The notes: generated from the letters alone by a model not told the origin. Counted from the stretch's first letter, positions 43,023 through 52,077 are shown. The stretch: DNA of 64,000 nt from Deltaproteobacteria bacterium (GCA_012729055.1 JAAYDW010000045.1:1-64000); one strand, 5' to 3'. Numbers and translations are program-made.

Positions 43023-43517
43023 ATGAAAGCCGAAGACACTGAGTTGTTGAAAGAATTCACACCTGAACAAGTCGCCAAACTGGACAGCATCATCGAAAAA
43101 CACAAGGGAAAGGCGGGTGGATTGATTCCCGTCCTGGAGGAAGCCCAGGTCTGCCTTGAATATCTGCCCTTGCCCGTACAGAAGAGAATCGCTCAAGGAT
43201 TGAATTTGCCGTTGAGCCGCGTTTACGGGGTGGTCACGTTTTATTCGTTCTTCACCATGACCCCGCGCGGCAAGCACACCGTCCGCGTCTGCCTAGGAAC
43301 CGCCTGCTATGTGCGCGGCGGCAAGGCCATTGCGGAGGCGCTGGAAAAACAGTTCAACATTCGAGAAGGTGAAACCACGGAGGACCGGATGTTTACCCTG
43401 GAGTCCGTCCGTTGTCTGGGCGCCTGCGGCCTCGGGCCGGTTGTGGTTGTCGATGAAGACGTTCACGGCCGCGTGAAGCCCGCAAAGCTCAAGGAGATCT
43501 TAAGTCAATACCATTAA
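43023..43517 (+). CDS. hndA: Hydrogenase subunit HndA / NuoE-like [2Fe-2S] protein
   Basis: 164 residues from the ATG at 43023 (AGGAGG six bases upstream). An N-terminal helical bundle leads to a thioredoxin-like [2Fe-2S] domain with CLGTACYVRGG and CLGACGLGP ligands. It feeds or receives electrons at the NuoF-type flavin subunit of NAD(P)-linked or bifurcating [FeFe]-hydrogenases. First gene of the hndABCD set. Confidence 0.92.
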   Translation: MKAEDTELLKEFTPEQVAKLDSIIEKHKGKAGGLIPVLEEAQVCLEYLPLPVQKRIAQGLNLPLSRVYGVVTFYSFFTMTPRGKHTVRVCLGTACYVRGGKAIAEALEKQFNIREGETTEDRMFTLESVRCLGACGLGPVVVVDEDVHGRVKPAKLKEILSQYH

Positions 43518-43553
43518 CGATTACCGATTATCAAGATAACGGAGGACGCGCCC

Positions 43554-43937
43554 ATGGCGAAATTAACGATTGATGATTTGAAAAAAATCAAAGAGAAAGT
43601 CCACAAGGAAATGTCCCTGCGCGACGGCGACCGCCGCGTCAGAATCACGGTTCATATGGGAACCTGCGGCATCGCTTCCGGCGCCAAGGAAGTCATGGAT
43701 TCGCTGCTGGAAGAAATCGAAGCCGCCAAGGTCAACGATGTGGTCGTCACCACCTCGGGTTGCATGGGATTGTGCAGCCGCGAGCCGCTGGTCACCGTGG
43801 AAGTCATAAACCAGGAACCCATCAAATACGAATACGTCAATCCCAACAAGATGCGGCAGATTTTCAAAAGACACGTTCTGGCCGGTGAAGTACAAACGCC
43901 CTTTGTCCTGGCGAAAGGTTCTGAAGTGATTAAATAA
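43554..43937 (+). CDS. hndB: Hydrogenase subunit HndB-like thioredoxin-fold [2Fe-2S] protein
   Basis: 127 residues: MGTCGIASGAKEV and SGCMGLCSREP hold the conserved cysteines of the HndB group. In HndABCD enzymes this small subunit sits near the flavoprotein; its exact role is not settled. GGAGGA precedes the ATG. Confidence 0.88.
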   Translation: MAKLTIDDLKKIKEKVHKEMSLRDGDRRVRITVHMGTCGIASGAKEVMDSLLEEIEAAKVNDVVVTTSGCMGLCSREPLVTVEVINQEPIKYEYVNPNKMRQIFKRHVLAGEVQTPFVLAKGSEVIK

Positions 43938-44001
43938 ACACATGATCAATCATCCGGGACGCGCTCTCCGGGACATGATTGCTAAGGAGGATATGAAATC
44001 A

Positions 44002-47000
44002 ATGAAAGTATTTCGTTCACACATACTCATTTGCGGTGGTACGGGCTGCCAGGCTTCCGGCAGCCTTGGTGTAAAAAATGCCCTTCTTGAAGAGATTGTC
44101 AAAAGAAAACTGGCCGACGAAATCAAAGTGGTTGAAACCGGCTGCAACGGATTCTGTGCGCTGGGCCCCATCATGGTGATTTACCCGGAAGGCATTATCT
44201 ACATCAGCCTCAAACCGGCCGATATCCCCGAACTGGTCGAAGAACATCTGGTCAAGGGCCGCATCGTTGAAAAACTGCTCTACCGCGAACCGGGCACAGA
44301 CAAGGCCATTCCCACGATGCAGGACATCCCTTTCTTCGCCCACCAGGAACTGCGCGTTTTGAAGAACCGCGGAATGATCGATCCGGAGAAAATAGAAGAA
44401 TACATCGCCCGCGACGGTTATGCCGGCATGGCCAAGGCGCTCACCGAAATGGCGCCGGAACAGATTGTCCAGGAAATGCTGGATTCCGGCCTGCGCGGCC
44501 GCGGCGGCGCGGGATTCCCCACCGGCTTGAAATGGAAATTCGCCGCCCAGTCCAAGGGTGACATTAAATACGTTTTGTGCAACGCCGACGAAGGCGATCC
44601 TGGCGCGTTCATGGACCGCTCGGTTCTGGAAGCCGATCCCCACGCCGTTCTGGAAGGCATGGTCATCGCGGCCAAAGCCATCGGTTCGCACCACGGCTAC
44701 ATCTACTGCCGCGCGGAATATCCGCTGGCCATCCACCGCCTCAACGTCGCCATCGGCCAGGCCAAGGAAGCCGGCCTCCTGGGCAAGGACATCCTCGGCA
44801 CGGGCTTCGACTTCGACCTGGAAATTTACCAGGGCGCGGGCGCGTTCGTCTGCGGCGAGGAAACGGCCCTCATGACTTCGATTGAAGGCAAGCGCGGCAT
44901 GCCCCGTCCCCGTCCGCCCTTCCCCGCCGTGGCGGGCCTGTGGCAGAAACCCAGCATCCTCAACAACGTCGAAACGCTGGCCAATGTGGGCCAGATCATC
45001 CTGCGCGGCGCCAAGTGGCACGCGTCGGTCGGCACGGAGAAAAGCAAGGGCACGAAAGTGTTCGCCCTCACCGGCGACGTCAACAACGTGGGTCTGGTGG
45101 AAGTGCCCATGGGCACCACGCTGGGCACCATCGTCTATGACATCGGCGGCGGCATTCCCAAAGGCAAGAAGTTTAAAGCCGCGCAGCTCGGCGGCCCGTC
45201 CGGCGGCTGTATTCCGGTTCAGCACCTCAACGCCCCGGTCGATTACGAGAAAGTCGCGGAACTGGGCGCCATCATGGGGTCCGGCGGTCTCATCGTCATG
45301 AACGAAGACAAGTGCGCAGTCGACATGGCGCGCTTCTTCATGGACTTCTGCCAGGACGAGTCCTGCGGCAAGTGCACCCCCTGCCGTGAAGGCACGAAGC
45401 GCATGCTGGATATTTTAACGGGCATCACCAAAGGCAAGGGCAAGGCCGGCGACATCGAGCTGCTCGAGGAAATGGCCGGCGTCATTAAGAACGCCGCCCT
45501 GTGCGGCCTGGGCCAGACGGCTCCCAATCCCGTTTTGAGCACCCTCAGATATTTCCGGAAAGAATACGAAGAGCACATCTTCGAGCATCGCTGCCGCGCC
45601 ACCGTCTGCTCGGCGATGTACAAATCTCCCTGCCAGCACACCTGTCCGATTGAAATGGACATTCCGTCCTACATCGCGCTGGTGCGCGAAGGCCGGTTTG
45701 AAGACGCCTATAAGATCCTGCTTCAGACCAATCCCTTCCCGTCCGTCTGCGGACGCGTCTGCGACCACAAATGCCAGACCAAGTGCCGCCGCGGCAACAT
45801 GGACGAACCGCTGGCCATCAAGTTCCTGAAGCGCTTCATCACGGACAATGCCCCGCGTCCGAAAACGGATCCGGTCGCGGTCACCCGCAAGGAAAAGATC
45901 GCCGTGATCGGCGCAGGCCCCGCGGGACTTACCGCCGCGCGCGATCTCGCGCTGCGCGGCTACAAGGTGACCGTGTTTGAAGAACTCTCCTATGCGGGCG
46001 GCATGCTCCGCTGGGGTATTCCCGCGTACCGTCTGCCCCGCAACATCCTGCAGGGCGAAATCGACGACATCACCGCGCTGGGCGTGGAGATCCGCCTCAA
46101 CACCCGCGTCGGACGCGATATTTCGTTTGCACAGATCGAGAAGGATTTTGACTACTTTTATCTTGCCACCGGCGCGCACAAGAGCCAGAAGATGCGCGTT
46201 CCCGGCGAAGATCTGGGCAACGTATTCGGCGGCGTTGAATTCCTGCGCGACTTCAACGACAACGAAGAAAAGTGGCTCAAAGGCGAGAAAACGCTGGGCA
46301 AGAAAGTCGCCGTCATCGGCGGCGGCAACTCGGCCATCGACGCGGCCCGCGTCGCGCTCAGGCTCGGCTCCGACGTCACCATCCTGTATCGCCGTTTGAG
46401 ACAGGACATGCCGGCGGCCGAAGAGGAAATCAAGGCGGCGGAAGAAGAAGGCATCAAGATCGAATACCTGGTCGCCCCGCTGAAAATCGACGGCGCGAAA
46501 GGCAAGGTCAAATCCATTACCTGCCAGCGAATGAAGCTGGGCGATTTCGACGCGAGCGGCCGCAAGAAACCCGTTCCGATTGAAGGATCCGAATTCACTC
46601 TGAACGTGGACGCGATCGTCGCGGCCATCGGCCAGGTGCCGGATATGAGCTTCATCGACAAGAAGATCGACGTCGAAGTGAACAAGTGGGATTGCTACAC
46701 GGTCGGGAAGGGATTCAAGTCCCGCACGACAAATCCCCGCTACTTCGCCGGCGGCGACGCCGAAACCGGTCCCGACACCGTCATCGCGGCCGTCGGCGCC
46801 GGCCATCAGGCGGCCGATGACATCGACGCAGCCATCCGCGCGGCCAACAACGAACCGGCCTACGTGAAGCCGGCGCGCGAAGAAATCCTCGTTCCGCTGG
46901 TGATCGACGAAGAAACGGCCGAGGCGCCGCAGATGCCGATGCCGGAAATGCACGCCGCCACGCGCAAGATGAGCTTTGCGGAAGTGGAACTGGGCTTCAC

Positions 47001-47058
47001 CCGCGAAGACGCCATCAAGGAAGCCTGCCGCTGTCTGCGTTGCGACGCCGCCGTTTAA
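44002..47058 (+). CDS. hndC: HndC/NuoF-type flavoprotein fused to a GltD-like FAD/NAD(P) module
   Basis: 1018 residues from the ATG at 44002 (AGGAGG at 43985-43990); in-frame ATGs at 43942 and 43993 are less well placed. A thioredoxin-like [2Fe-2S] domain (CGGTGC, CNGFCALGP) is followed by the NuoF core (about 95-500): GRGGAGFPTGLKW for FMN, CNADEGDPGAF for NAD, and ESCGKCTPCREG for the N3 cluster. Where HndC normally ends in a 2x[4Fe-4S] ferredoxin, this protein has a GltD/NfnB-type domain (about 530-1018; CQHTC, CGRVCDHKCQTKC, GAGPAGLTAAR, GGGNSAIDAAR). It thus carries two pyridine-nucleotide sites. Confidence 0.92.
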   Translation: MKVFRSHILICGGTGCQASGSLGVKNALLEEIVKRKLADEIKVVETGCNGFCALGPIMVIYPEGIIYISLKPADIPELVEEHLVKGRIVEKLLYREPGTDKAIPTMQDIPFFAHQELRVLKNRGMIDPEKIEEYIARDGYAGMAKALTEMAPEQIVQEMLDSGLRGRGGAGFPTGLKWKFAAQSKGDIKYVLCNADEGDPGAFMDRSVLEADPHAVLEGMVIAAKAIGSHHGYIYCRAEYPLAIHRLNVAIGQAKEAGLLGKDILGTGFDFDLEIYQGAGAFVCGEETALMTSIEGKRGMPRPRPPFPAVAGLWQKPSILNNVETLANVGQIILRGAKWHASVGTEKSKGTKVFALTGDVNNVGLVEVPMGTTLGTIVYDIGGGIPKGKKFKAAQLGGPSGGCIPVQHLNAPVDYEKVAELGAIMGSGGLIVMNEDKCAVDMARFFMDFCQDESCGKCTPCREGTKRMLDILTGITKGKGKAGDIELLEEMAGVIKNAALCGLGQTAPNPVLSTLRYFRKEYEEHIFEHRCRATVCSAMYKSPCQHTCPIEMDIPSYIALVREGRFEDAYKILLQTNPFPSVCGRVCDHKCQTKCRRGNMDEPLAIKFLKRFITDNAPRPKTDPVAVTRKEKIAVIGAGPAGLTAARDLALRGYKVTVFEELSYAGGMLRWGIPAYRLPRNILQGEIDDITALGVEIRLNTRVGRDISFAQIEKDFDYFYLATGAHKSQKMRVPGEDLGNVFGGVEFLRDFNDNEEKWLKGEKTLGKKVAVIGGGNSAIDAARVALRLGSDVTILYRRLRQDMPAAEEEIKAAEEEGIKIEYLVAPLKIDGAKGKVKSITCQRMKLGDFDASGRKKPVPIEGSEFTLNVDAIVAAIGQVPDMSFIDKKIDVEVNKWDCYTVGKGFKSRTTNPRYFAGGDAETGPDTVIAAVGAGHQAADDIDAAIRAANNEPAYVKPAREEILVPLVIDEETAEAPQMPMPEMHAATRKMSFAEVELGFTREDAIKEACRCLRCDAAV

Positions 47059-47105
47059 GACGCGTCGCCCGGGGAGCAGGATCCCGGCCGTAAACCGCTG
47101 AAACC

Positions 47106-47141
47106 GGGCGGAGGCGCTGAACCCAGCCCTCCGCCCTTTTT
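47106..47141 (+). terminator. Intercistronic terminator-like hairpin between hndC and hndD
   Basis: GGGCGGAGG (47106-47114) and CCTCCGCCC (47128-47136), 13-nt loop, then five T residues. It lies within the presumed hnd operon and could lower read-through into hndD. Confidence 0.65.
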
Positions 47142-47164
47142 AGATACGCACAAGGAGAATTTTC

Positions 47165-48928
47165 ATGTCAACCGTGAAATTGACCATCGATAATCGTCCG
47201 GTGGAAGCCCCCGCCGGCGCCACGATCCTGGAAGCGGCCCGCAGCGCGGGGATCAAGATCCCCACGCTTTGCGCCTGGCCGGAAATTCATCACACGCCCG
47301 GCGCCTGCCGCGTCTGTATGACGGAAGTGGAAGGCCAGCGGTCCTTGATTGCCGCCTGCGTTTTCCCCGTGTCCGAAGGCATGGTCGTCCGTACCAACAC
47401 GGAAAAAGTCCGCAAGGCCAGAAAAATGGTCGTGGAACTGCTTTTGGCGAATCATCCCCAGGAATGCAACTTCTGCGTCCGCAACGGCAGCTGTGAACTG
47501 CAGAAAGCGGCCGAATTCGTCGGCCTCAAGGAAGTCCGTTTCCCCTGCACCGAATTTCCGCAGAAGGAAAAAATAATCGACCGCTCCAGCCCGTCGATCG
47601 TCCGGGACAACCGCAAGTGCATCGAATGCCACCGCTGCGTGACGGTTTGCGATCAGATCCAGACCGTAAGCGTCCTGACGCCGGCTTTCCGCGGCAGCGC
47701 CGTCAAGGTGACTCCCGCTTTCGACCTGCCGCTCATTGCATCGAACTGCGTCGCCTGCGGACAGTGCATTCTGGCCTGTCCGGTGGGCGCCCTTTATGAA
47801 AAAGACGACGTGGACGCGGTCTGGGCCGCACTGCAGGATCCGGCAAAGCATGTCATCGTTCAGGAGGCGCCGGCCATCCGCGCGGCGCTCGGCGAAGAAT
47901 TCGGCATGCCGCCCGGATCGCTTGTCACCGGCAAGATGACCGCCGCCCTGCGCCGTCTGGGATTTGACAAAGTCTTTGACACCAATTTCACCGCCGATCT
48001 CACCATCATCGAGGAAGGCAACGAACTGCTCAAACGCGTGAAGGAAGGCGGCACGCTGCCCATGATCACCTCGTGCAGCCCCGGCTGGATCAAGTTCTGT
48101 GAGCATTTCTATCCGGACCTGCTGCCGCATCTCTCCACCTGCAAATCCCCGCAGCAGATGTTCGGCGCGCTGGCCAAAACCTACTATGCGGAATTCGCGG
48201 GCATCGATCCCAAAAACATCGTTTCGGTTTCGATCATGCCCTGCACCGCCAAGAAATTCGAAGCCCAGCGTCCCGAAATGGCCGCGAGCGGCTATCGCGA
48301 TGTGGATTACGTGCTCACCACGCGGGAGCTCGGCCGCATGATTCGTGAAGCGGGCATCGATTTCGAAAATCTGGCGGACGAGGACTACGATGCGCCCATG
48401 GGCGAATACACGGGCGCGGGAACGATTTTCGGCGCCACCGGCGGCGTGATGGAAGCCGCGCTGCGCACGGTTTACGCGGTGGTAACCGGCGGGAATCTGC
48501 CGAATCTCGATATCACGCCGGTCCGCGGCCTGGAGGGCGTCAAGGAAGCCACCGTCAAGGTCGGCGCGCTGGGCGACGTCAACGTCGCCGTCGCCCACGG
48601 TCTGGGCAACGCCCGCAAGCTTCTGGATAAAATCCGCGAAGGAAAAGCCGACTATGCGTTTATCGAAGTGATGTGCTGTCCGGGCGGGTGCATTGCCGGC
48701 GGCGGAGAACCGATTCCGACCAACAACGACATCCGCCTCAAGCGCTCCGCGGCGCTTTACGCCGACGACGGAAAAGTGCAGAAAAACCGCCAGTCCCACG
48801 AAAACGAATCGGTGAAGAAGCTCTACGACAAGTTCCTCAAGGAACCGCTGGGGCACAAGTCCCATGATCTTTTGCATACGCATTACACGAAGCGGGGCAC
48901 GGAAATGCCTCACGGCCAAGGCCGATAG
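47165..48928 (+). CDS. hndD: [FeFe]-hydrogenase catalytic subunit HndD/HydA
   Basis: 587 residues. N-terminal [2Fe-2S] ferredoxin with all cysteines present (IPTLC, GACRVC, AACVFP), a His-Cys3 [4Fe-4S] motif (HPQECNFCVRNGSC), two [4Fe-4S] clusters (CIECHRCVTVC, CVACGQCILAC), then the H-cluster domain: TSCSPGW (about 302), MPCTAKKFE (about 358), CCPGGCIAGGG (about 504), and a C-terminal small-subunit-like helix segment. Standard length for group A3-type enzymes, which reduce protons with electrons from NADH and, when bifurcating, ferredoxin. AAGGAG precedes the ATG. Confidence 0.95.
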   Translation: MSTVKLTIDNRPVEAPAGATILEAARSAGIKIPTLCAWPEIHHTPGACRVCMTEVEGQRSLIAACVFPVSEGMVVRTNTEKVRKARKMVVELLLANHPQECNFCVRNGSCELQKAAEFVGLKEVRFPCTEFPQKEKIIDRSSPSIVRDNRKCIECHRCVTVCDQIQTVSVLTPAFRGSAVKVTPAFDLPLIASNCVACGQCILACPVGALYEKDDVDAVWAALQDPAKHVIVQEAPAIRAALGEEFGMPPGSLVTGKMTAALRRLGFDKVFDTNFTADLTIIEEGNELLKRVKEGGTLPMITSCSPGWIKFCEHFYPDLLPHLSTCKSPQQMFGALAKTYYAEFAGIDPKNIVSVSIMPCTAKKFEAQRPEMAASGYRDVDYVLTTRELGRMIREAGIDFENLADEDYDAPMGEYTGAGTIFGATGGVMEAALRTVYAVVTGGNLPNLDITPVRGLEGVKEATVKVGALGDVNVAVAHGLGNARKLLDKIREGKADYAFIEVMCCPGGCIAGGGEPIPTNNDIRLKRSAALYADDGKVQKNRQSHENESVKKLYDKFLKEPLGHKSHDLLHTHYTKRGTEMPHGQGR

Positions 48929-48958
48929 GTTTTTTCCGTCCGGCGTTCATTTTTTTAC

Positions 48959-48992
48959 AGAGGTTTGCCCCGTCCGGGCAGACCTCTTTTTT
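48959..48992 (+). terminator. Rho-independent terminator after hndD
   Basis: AGAGGTTTGCCC (48959-48970), loop CGTCC, GGGCAGACCTCT (48976-48987) and T residues to 48992. Arms pair with one internal mismatch. It separates hndD from the lyase/hydF pair. Confidence 0.8.
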
Positions 48993-49003
48993 CTGGGACC
49001 GCC

Positions 49004-50386
49004 ATGACCGATTGCAGAACCGAAAAGGATTTTTTAGGCGCGCTGGACGTCCCGCGCGACGCGTACTGGGGCATCCACACCGAGCGCGCGCGGCGCAATT
49101 TCCGCATCAGTTCGCTTACCGTTCATCCGGCGCTCATCCGGGCGCTTGCGCGGGTAAAACAGGCCTGCTGCCTGGCCAACGCCGCAACGGGAAGCCTGTC
49201 CCCGGAGAAAGCCGCGGCCATCGGCAAAGCCTGCGATGAAATCGCGGCGGGAGAGTTCGCCGATCAGTTTCCGCTCGACGCCCTGCAGGGCGGCGCGGGA
49301 ACGTCCACCAACATGAACCTCAACGAAGTCCTCGCCAACCGCGCCATCGAACTTCTGGGCGGCGAAAAAGGCGACTACGCGATCGTCTCTCCGCTCGGCG
49401 ACGTGAACCGGCATCAATCCACCAACGACGTCTATCCCACCGCCGTCAAAATCGCCGCCATCCGGGGCCTGCGCGATCTCGCGTCGGTCGCGGCGGCGCT
49501 GCAGGGCGCCTTCCAGGAAAAAGAAAAGGAATTCGCCCCGATCGTTAAAATGGGGCGCACGGAACTGCAGGACGCCGTACCGATCACACTGGGCGCCGAA
49601 TTTTCCGCCTTTGCCGAGGCGATCGGGCGCGATCGCTGGAGGACGTTCAAATGCGAAGAGCGCCTGCGCGTGGTGAATCTCGGCGGCACGGCCGTCGGCA
49701 CGGGCCTTACCGCGCCCCGCGACTACATTTTTCTGGTTATCGAAAAATTGCGGGAAATCACCGGCCTGGGACTTTCCCGCGGCGAAAATCTGATGGGCGA
49801 AACGGCCAACGCCGATGTGTTCGTGGAAGTCTCCGGCATCCTCAAAGCGCACGCCGTCAATCTCATCAAGATCGCGGGCGACCTCCGGCAGATGAATTTC
49901 CTGGGTGAAATCCATCTCCCCCGGATGCAGACCGGCTCTTCCATCATGCCCGGCAAGGTCAACCCTGTCGGGATGGAAGCCGCGATCCAGGCGGGCGTCA
50001 AAGTCATCGCCAACGACGCCATCGTCGCCGAGGCGGCATCGCGCGGCACGTTCCAGATCAGCGAGTTTCTGCCGCTTCTGGCCGTCGCGCTGCTGGAATC
50101 CCTGGAGCTCCTCGCCGCCATTGACAAACTCCTCACGGATCAGGTAAAAAATCTGATAGCCGATCCGCAGCGGTGCGGGGAATTCGTCGACAAAAGCCCC
50201 TCGATCATCACCGCTCTGCTCCCCGCCGTGGGCTATGAGCAGGCGGCGGCGCTGGCGGCGGAATTCGCGGCCGGGCCGGAAAAAAGCATGCGGACGTTTC
50301 TCATCCAAAAACTGGGCGCCGATCCGGTGGAGCGCTACCTCTCGCCTTCCGCCCTGACCGCGCTGGGGTATAAAAACCGTGGATAA
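49004..50386 (+). CDS. aspA: Aspartate ammonia-lyase / fumarase family lyase
   Basis: 460 residues from the ATG at 49004. The superfamily signature GSSIMPGKVNP is present, with TSTNMNLNEV, NRHQSTNDVYPTA and MGRTELQDAVP. Overall pattern is AspA-like; fumarase activity cannot be excluded. It overlaps hydF by 8 bp. aspA-type genes commonly travel with hyd maturation genes, and a role in supplying ammonia for the H-cluster bridging amine is possible (inference). Confidence 0.85.
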   Translation: MTDCRTEKDFLGALDVPRDAYWGIHTERARRNFRISSLTVHPALIRALARVKQACCLANAATGSLSPEKAAAIGKACDEIAAGEFADQFPLDALQGGAGTSTNMNLNEVLANRAIELLGGEKGDYAIVSPLGDVNRHQSTNDVYPTAVKIAAIRGLRDLASVAAALQGAFQEKEKEFAPIVKMGRTELQDAVPITLGAEFSAFAEAIGRDRWRTFKCEERLRVVNLGGTAVGTGLTAPRDYIFLVIEKLREITGLGLSRGENLMGETANADVFVEVSGILKAHAVNLIKIAGDLRQMNFLGEIHLPRMQTGSSIMPGKVNPVGMEAAIQAGVKVIANDAIVAEAASRGTFQISEFLPLLAVALLESLELLAAIDKLLTDQVKNLIADPQRCGEFVDKSPSIITALLPAVGYEQAAALAAEFAAGPEKSMRTFLIQKLGADPVERYLSPSALTALGYKNRG

Positions 50387-51626
50387 AACGCCGAAAGCCA
50401 ACCGTCTGCACATCGCGCTTCTGGGGCGCACGAACGTGGGGAAGTCCAGCCTGCTGAACTGGATGCTCGGGCAGGATATCGCCATCACCTCTCCCGTCGC
50501 GGGCACAACGACCGACGTCGTGGAAAAAGCCATGGAGCTCCTGCCGCTCGGGCCTGTCCTGTTTCTCGACACGGCCGGTCTGGACGACATTTCGGAACTT
50601 TCCGGCCGGCGGCTGGAAAAGACCGCGCAAGTCTTTGACCGCGCCGACGTAGTCATGCTGATTGTGGAAGCGGATACCTGGACGGCCGATGAGGAAGCGG
50701 TGCTTGCCGAAGCGGAAAAACACAGGCTTCCCGTTCTCGCCGTTGTCAACAAAATCGACCTCGCGGCTCCCTCTTCCGAATATCTGAACTTTCTTGCGCA
50801 AAAAACAGGAAGGGTTTTGACCGTCTCGTGCGCCGACCCGGCGAAGCGGGAAACCTATCTCGACGAGCTGAAAAAACAATTGCTCGCGGCGGCGCCCGCC
50901 GATTTTCTGGCCGCGCCGTCGCTCGTCGGCGATTTGCTGCCGCCCGGCGGCCTGGCCCTCCTGGTGGTGCCGATCGACCTGCAGGCGCCCAAAGGACGGC
51001 TGATTCTGCCGCAGGTGCAGACGCTGCGCGACATTCTGGACAATGACGCACAGGCGCTGGTCGTCAAGGAAAGAGAGCTGGCCGCCGCGCTCGCCGGTCT
51101 GAAAAATCCGCCTTCCCTCGTGATTACGGATTCCCAGGCGGTGCTGAAAGTTACGGCCGACGTTCCCCCAACCATTCCCGTCACCACCTTTTCCATTTTA
51201 TTCGCCAGGCAAAAATCCGACCTGGCCGCCATGGCGGCGGGCGCCGCGGCCATCGACCGGCTTACCCCCGGCGACCGGGTGCTCATCGCCGAAGCCTGTT
51301 CGCACCACGCGCTCGAAGACGACATCGGCCGCGTGAAGATTCCGCGCTGGCTCCGCCAGTATATCGGCGGCGACCTGCACATCGATACGGTCTGCGGCCG
51401 CGACTATCCGGACAATCTCGCGGACTACCGTCTGATCTTCCACTGTGGCGCCTGCATGCTGAACCGCCGCGAAATGCTTTCGCGCATGGCCAGGGCCAAA
51501 GACGCGGGCGTGCCCGTCACCAACTACGGCGTCGCTATTTCGTTTTTACAGGGCGTTCTGGCGCGCAGCCTCGCCCCCTTCCCCGCCGCGCTCGCGGCCT
51601 TTGAAAAGGCCGCAAAAAACGCCTGA
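50379..51626 (+). CDS. hydF: [FeFe]-hydrogenase H-cluster maturation GTPase HydF
   Basis: 415 residues from a GTG at 50379. GTPase domain: GRTNVGKSS (G1), GTTTD (G2), DTAGLDD (G3), NKID (G4). The C-terminal Fe-S domain has EACSHH and, about 50 residues on, HCGACM, the family's histidine/cysteine ligand set. HydF is the scaffold that delivers the diiron subcluster to the hydrogenase. HydE and HydG, also needed, are outside this window. Confidence 0.96.
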   Translation: MDKTPKANRLHIALLGRTNVGKSSLLNWMLGQDIAITSPVAGTTTDVVEKAMELLPLGPVLFLDTAGLDDISELSGRRLEKTAQVFDRADVVMLIVEADTWTADEEAVLAEAEKHRLPVLAVVNKIDLAAPSSEYLNFLAQKTGRVLTVSCADPAKRETYLDELKKQLLAAAPADFLAAPSLVGDLLPPGGLALLVVPIDLQAPKGRLILPQVQTLRDILDNDAQALVVKERELAAALAGLKNPPSLVITDSQAVLKVTADVPPTIPVTTFSILFARQKSDLAAMAAGAAAIDRLTPGDRVLIAEACSHHALEDDIGRVKIPRWLRQYIGGDLHIDTVCGRDYPDNLADYRLIFHCGACMLNRREMLSRMARAKDAGVPVTNYGVAISFLQGVLARSLAPFPAALAAFEKAAKNA

Positions 51627-51639
51627 GGCTTTGTTGCGG

Positions 51640-51660
51640 GCGGTTGGGGAAAACCGCATT
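51640..51660 (+). terminator. Possible weak terminator after hydF
   Basis: GCGGTT/AACCGC hairpin (51640-51645 with 51652-51657) followed by ATTTTGT. The stem is short, so termination would be partial. Confidence 0.35.
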
Positions 51661-51716
51661 TTGTCTCTTGATGAAAAAATAAAAAAGATTTAGATTGACG
51701 TCGAAGTTCGCTGCCG

Positions 51717-51737
51717 TTTTGATTTACAAAATCAAAA
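51717..51737. promoter_or_regulatory. Inverted repeat upstream of the triheme cytochrome gene
   Basis: Perfect 9-bp arms TTTTGATTT and AAATCAAAA around ACA, 38 bp before the cytochrome ATG. TTGACG at 51695 could be a -35 with a -10 inside the repeat. The TTGAT...ATCAA core recalls FNR sites but the spacing is seven, not four. Confidence 0.45.
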
Positions 51738-51774
51738 TAATTCACCCTCCAGCGACCAAGGAGTAGAAAAACAT

Positions 51775-52077
51775 ATGAAAACCTGGAAAAAAGCCGTTCT
51801 CTGTGTGTGCGCCATCGTGTTCACCATCGCCACCGTCACCGTCATCGTCAGCGCCGGCGGACCGCCCCTGAAGGAAAAGACGTGCAGCGCCTGTCATTCG
51901 GACTACGCCAAGATCCTTCCCAAGCCGCATCCGGACGTCGACAAAACCGCTCCCTGCCTGTCCTGCCATGCGCAAAAGCCGGGCAGCGACGAACCGACCA
52001 AGTTCTCCACCGGCGTCCACAAAGCCCACCAGGGCGAAAAGACCAAGCTGGAATGCAACGCCTGCCATGCTATTTAA
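51775..52077 (+). CDS. Small periplasmic triheme cytochrome c
   Basis: 100 residues: a signal peptide (AVLCVCAIVFTIATVTVIVSAGG) and three CXXCH haem sites, CSACH, CLSCH and CNACH, the last at the C-terminus. Additional histidines (KPHPDV, GVHKAH) could be distal ligands. A soluble electron carrier of the c7/c3-like or NrfH-less small multihaem type. AAGGAG lies upstream of the ATG. It ends in a strong terminator and faces a Tat-exported flavoprotein gene. Confidence 0.88.
   Translation: MKTWKKAVLCVCAIVFTIATVTVIVSAGGPPLKEKTCSACHSDYAKILPKPHPDVDKTAPCLSCHAQKPGSDEPTKFSTGVHKAHQGEKTKLECNACHAI

Noticed and set aside
45415-48919. Long antisense frames opposite hndC and hndD
   Set aside because: Same shadow effect; no recognisable domains and no ribosome sites.
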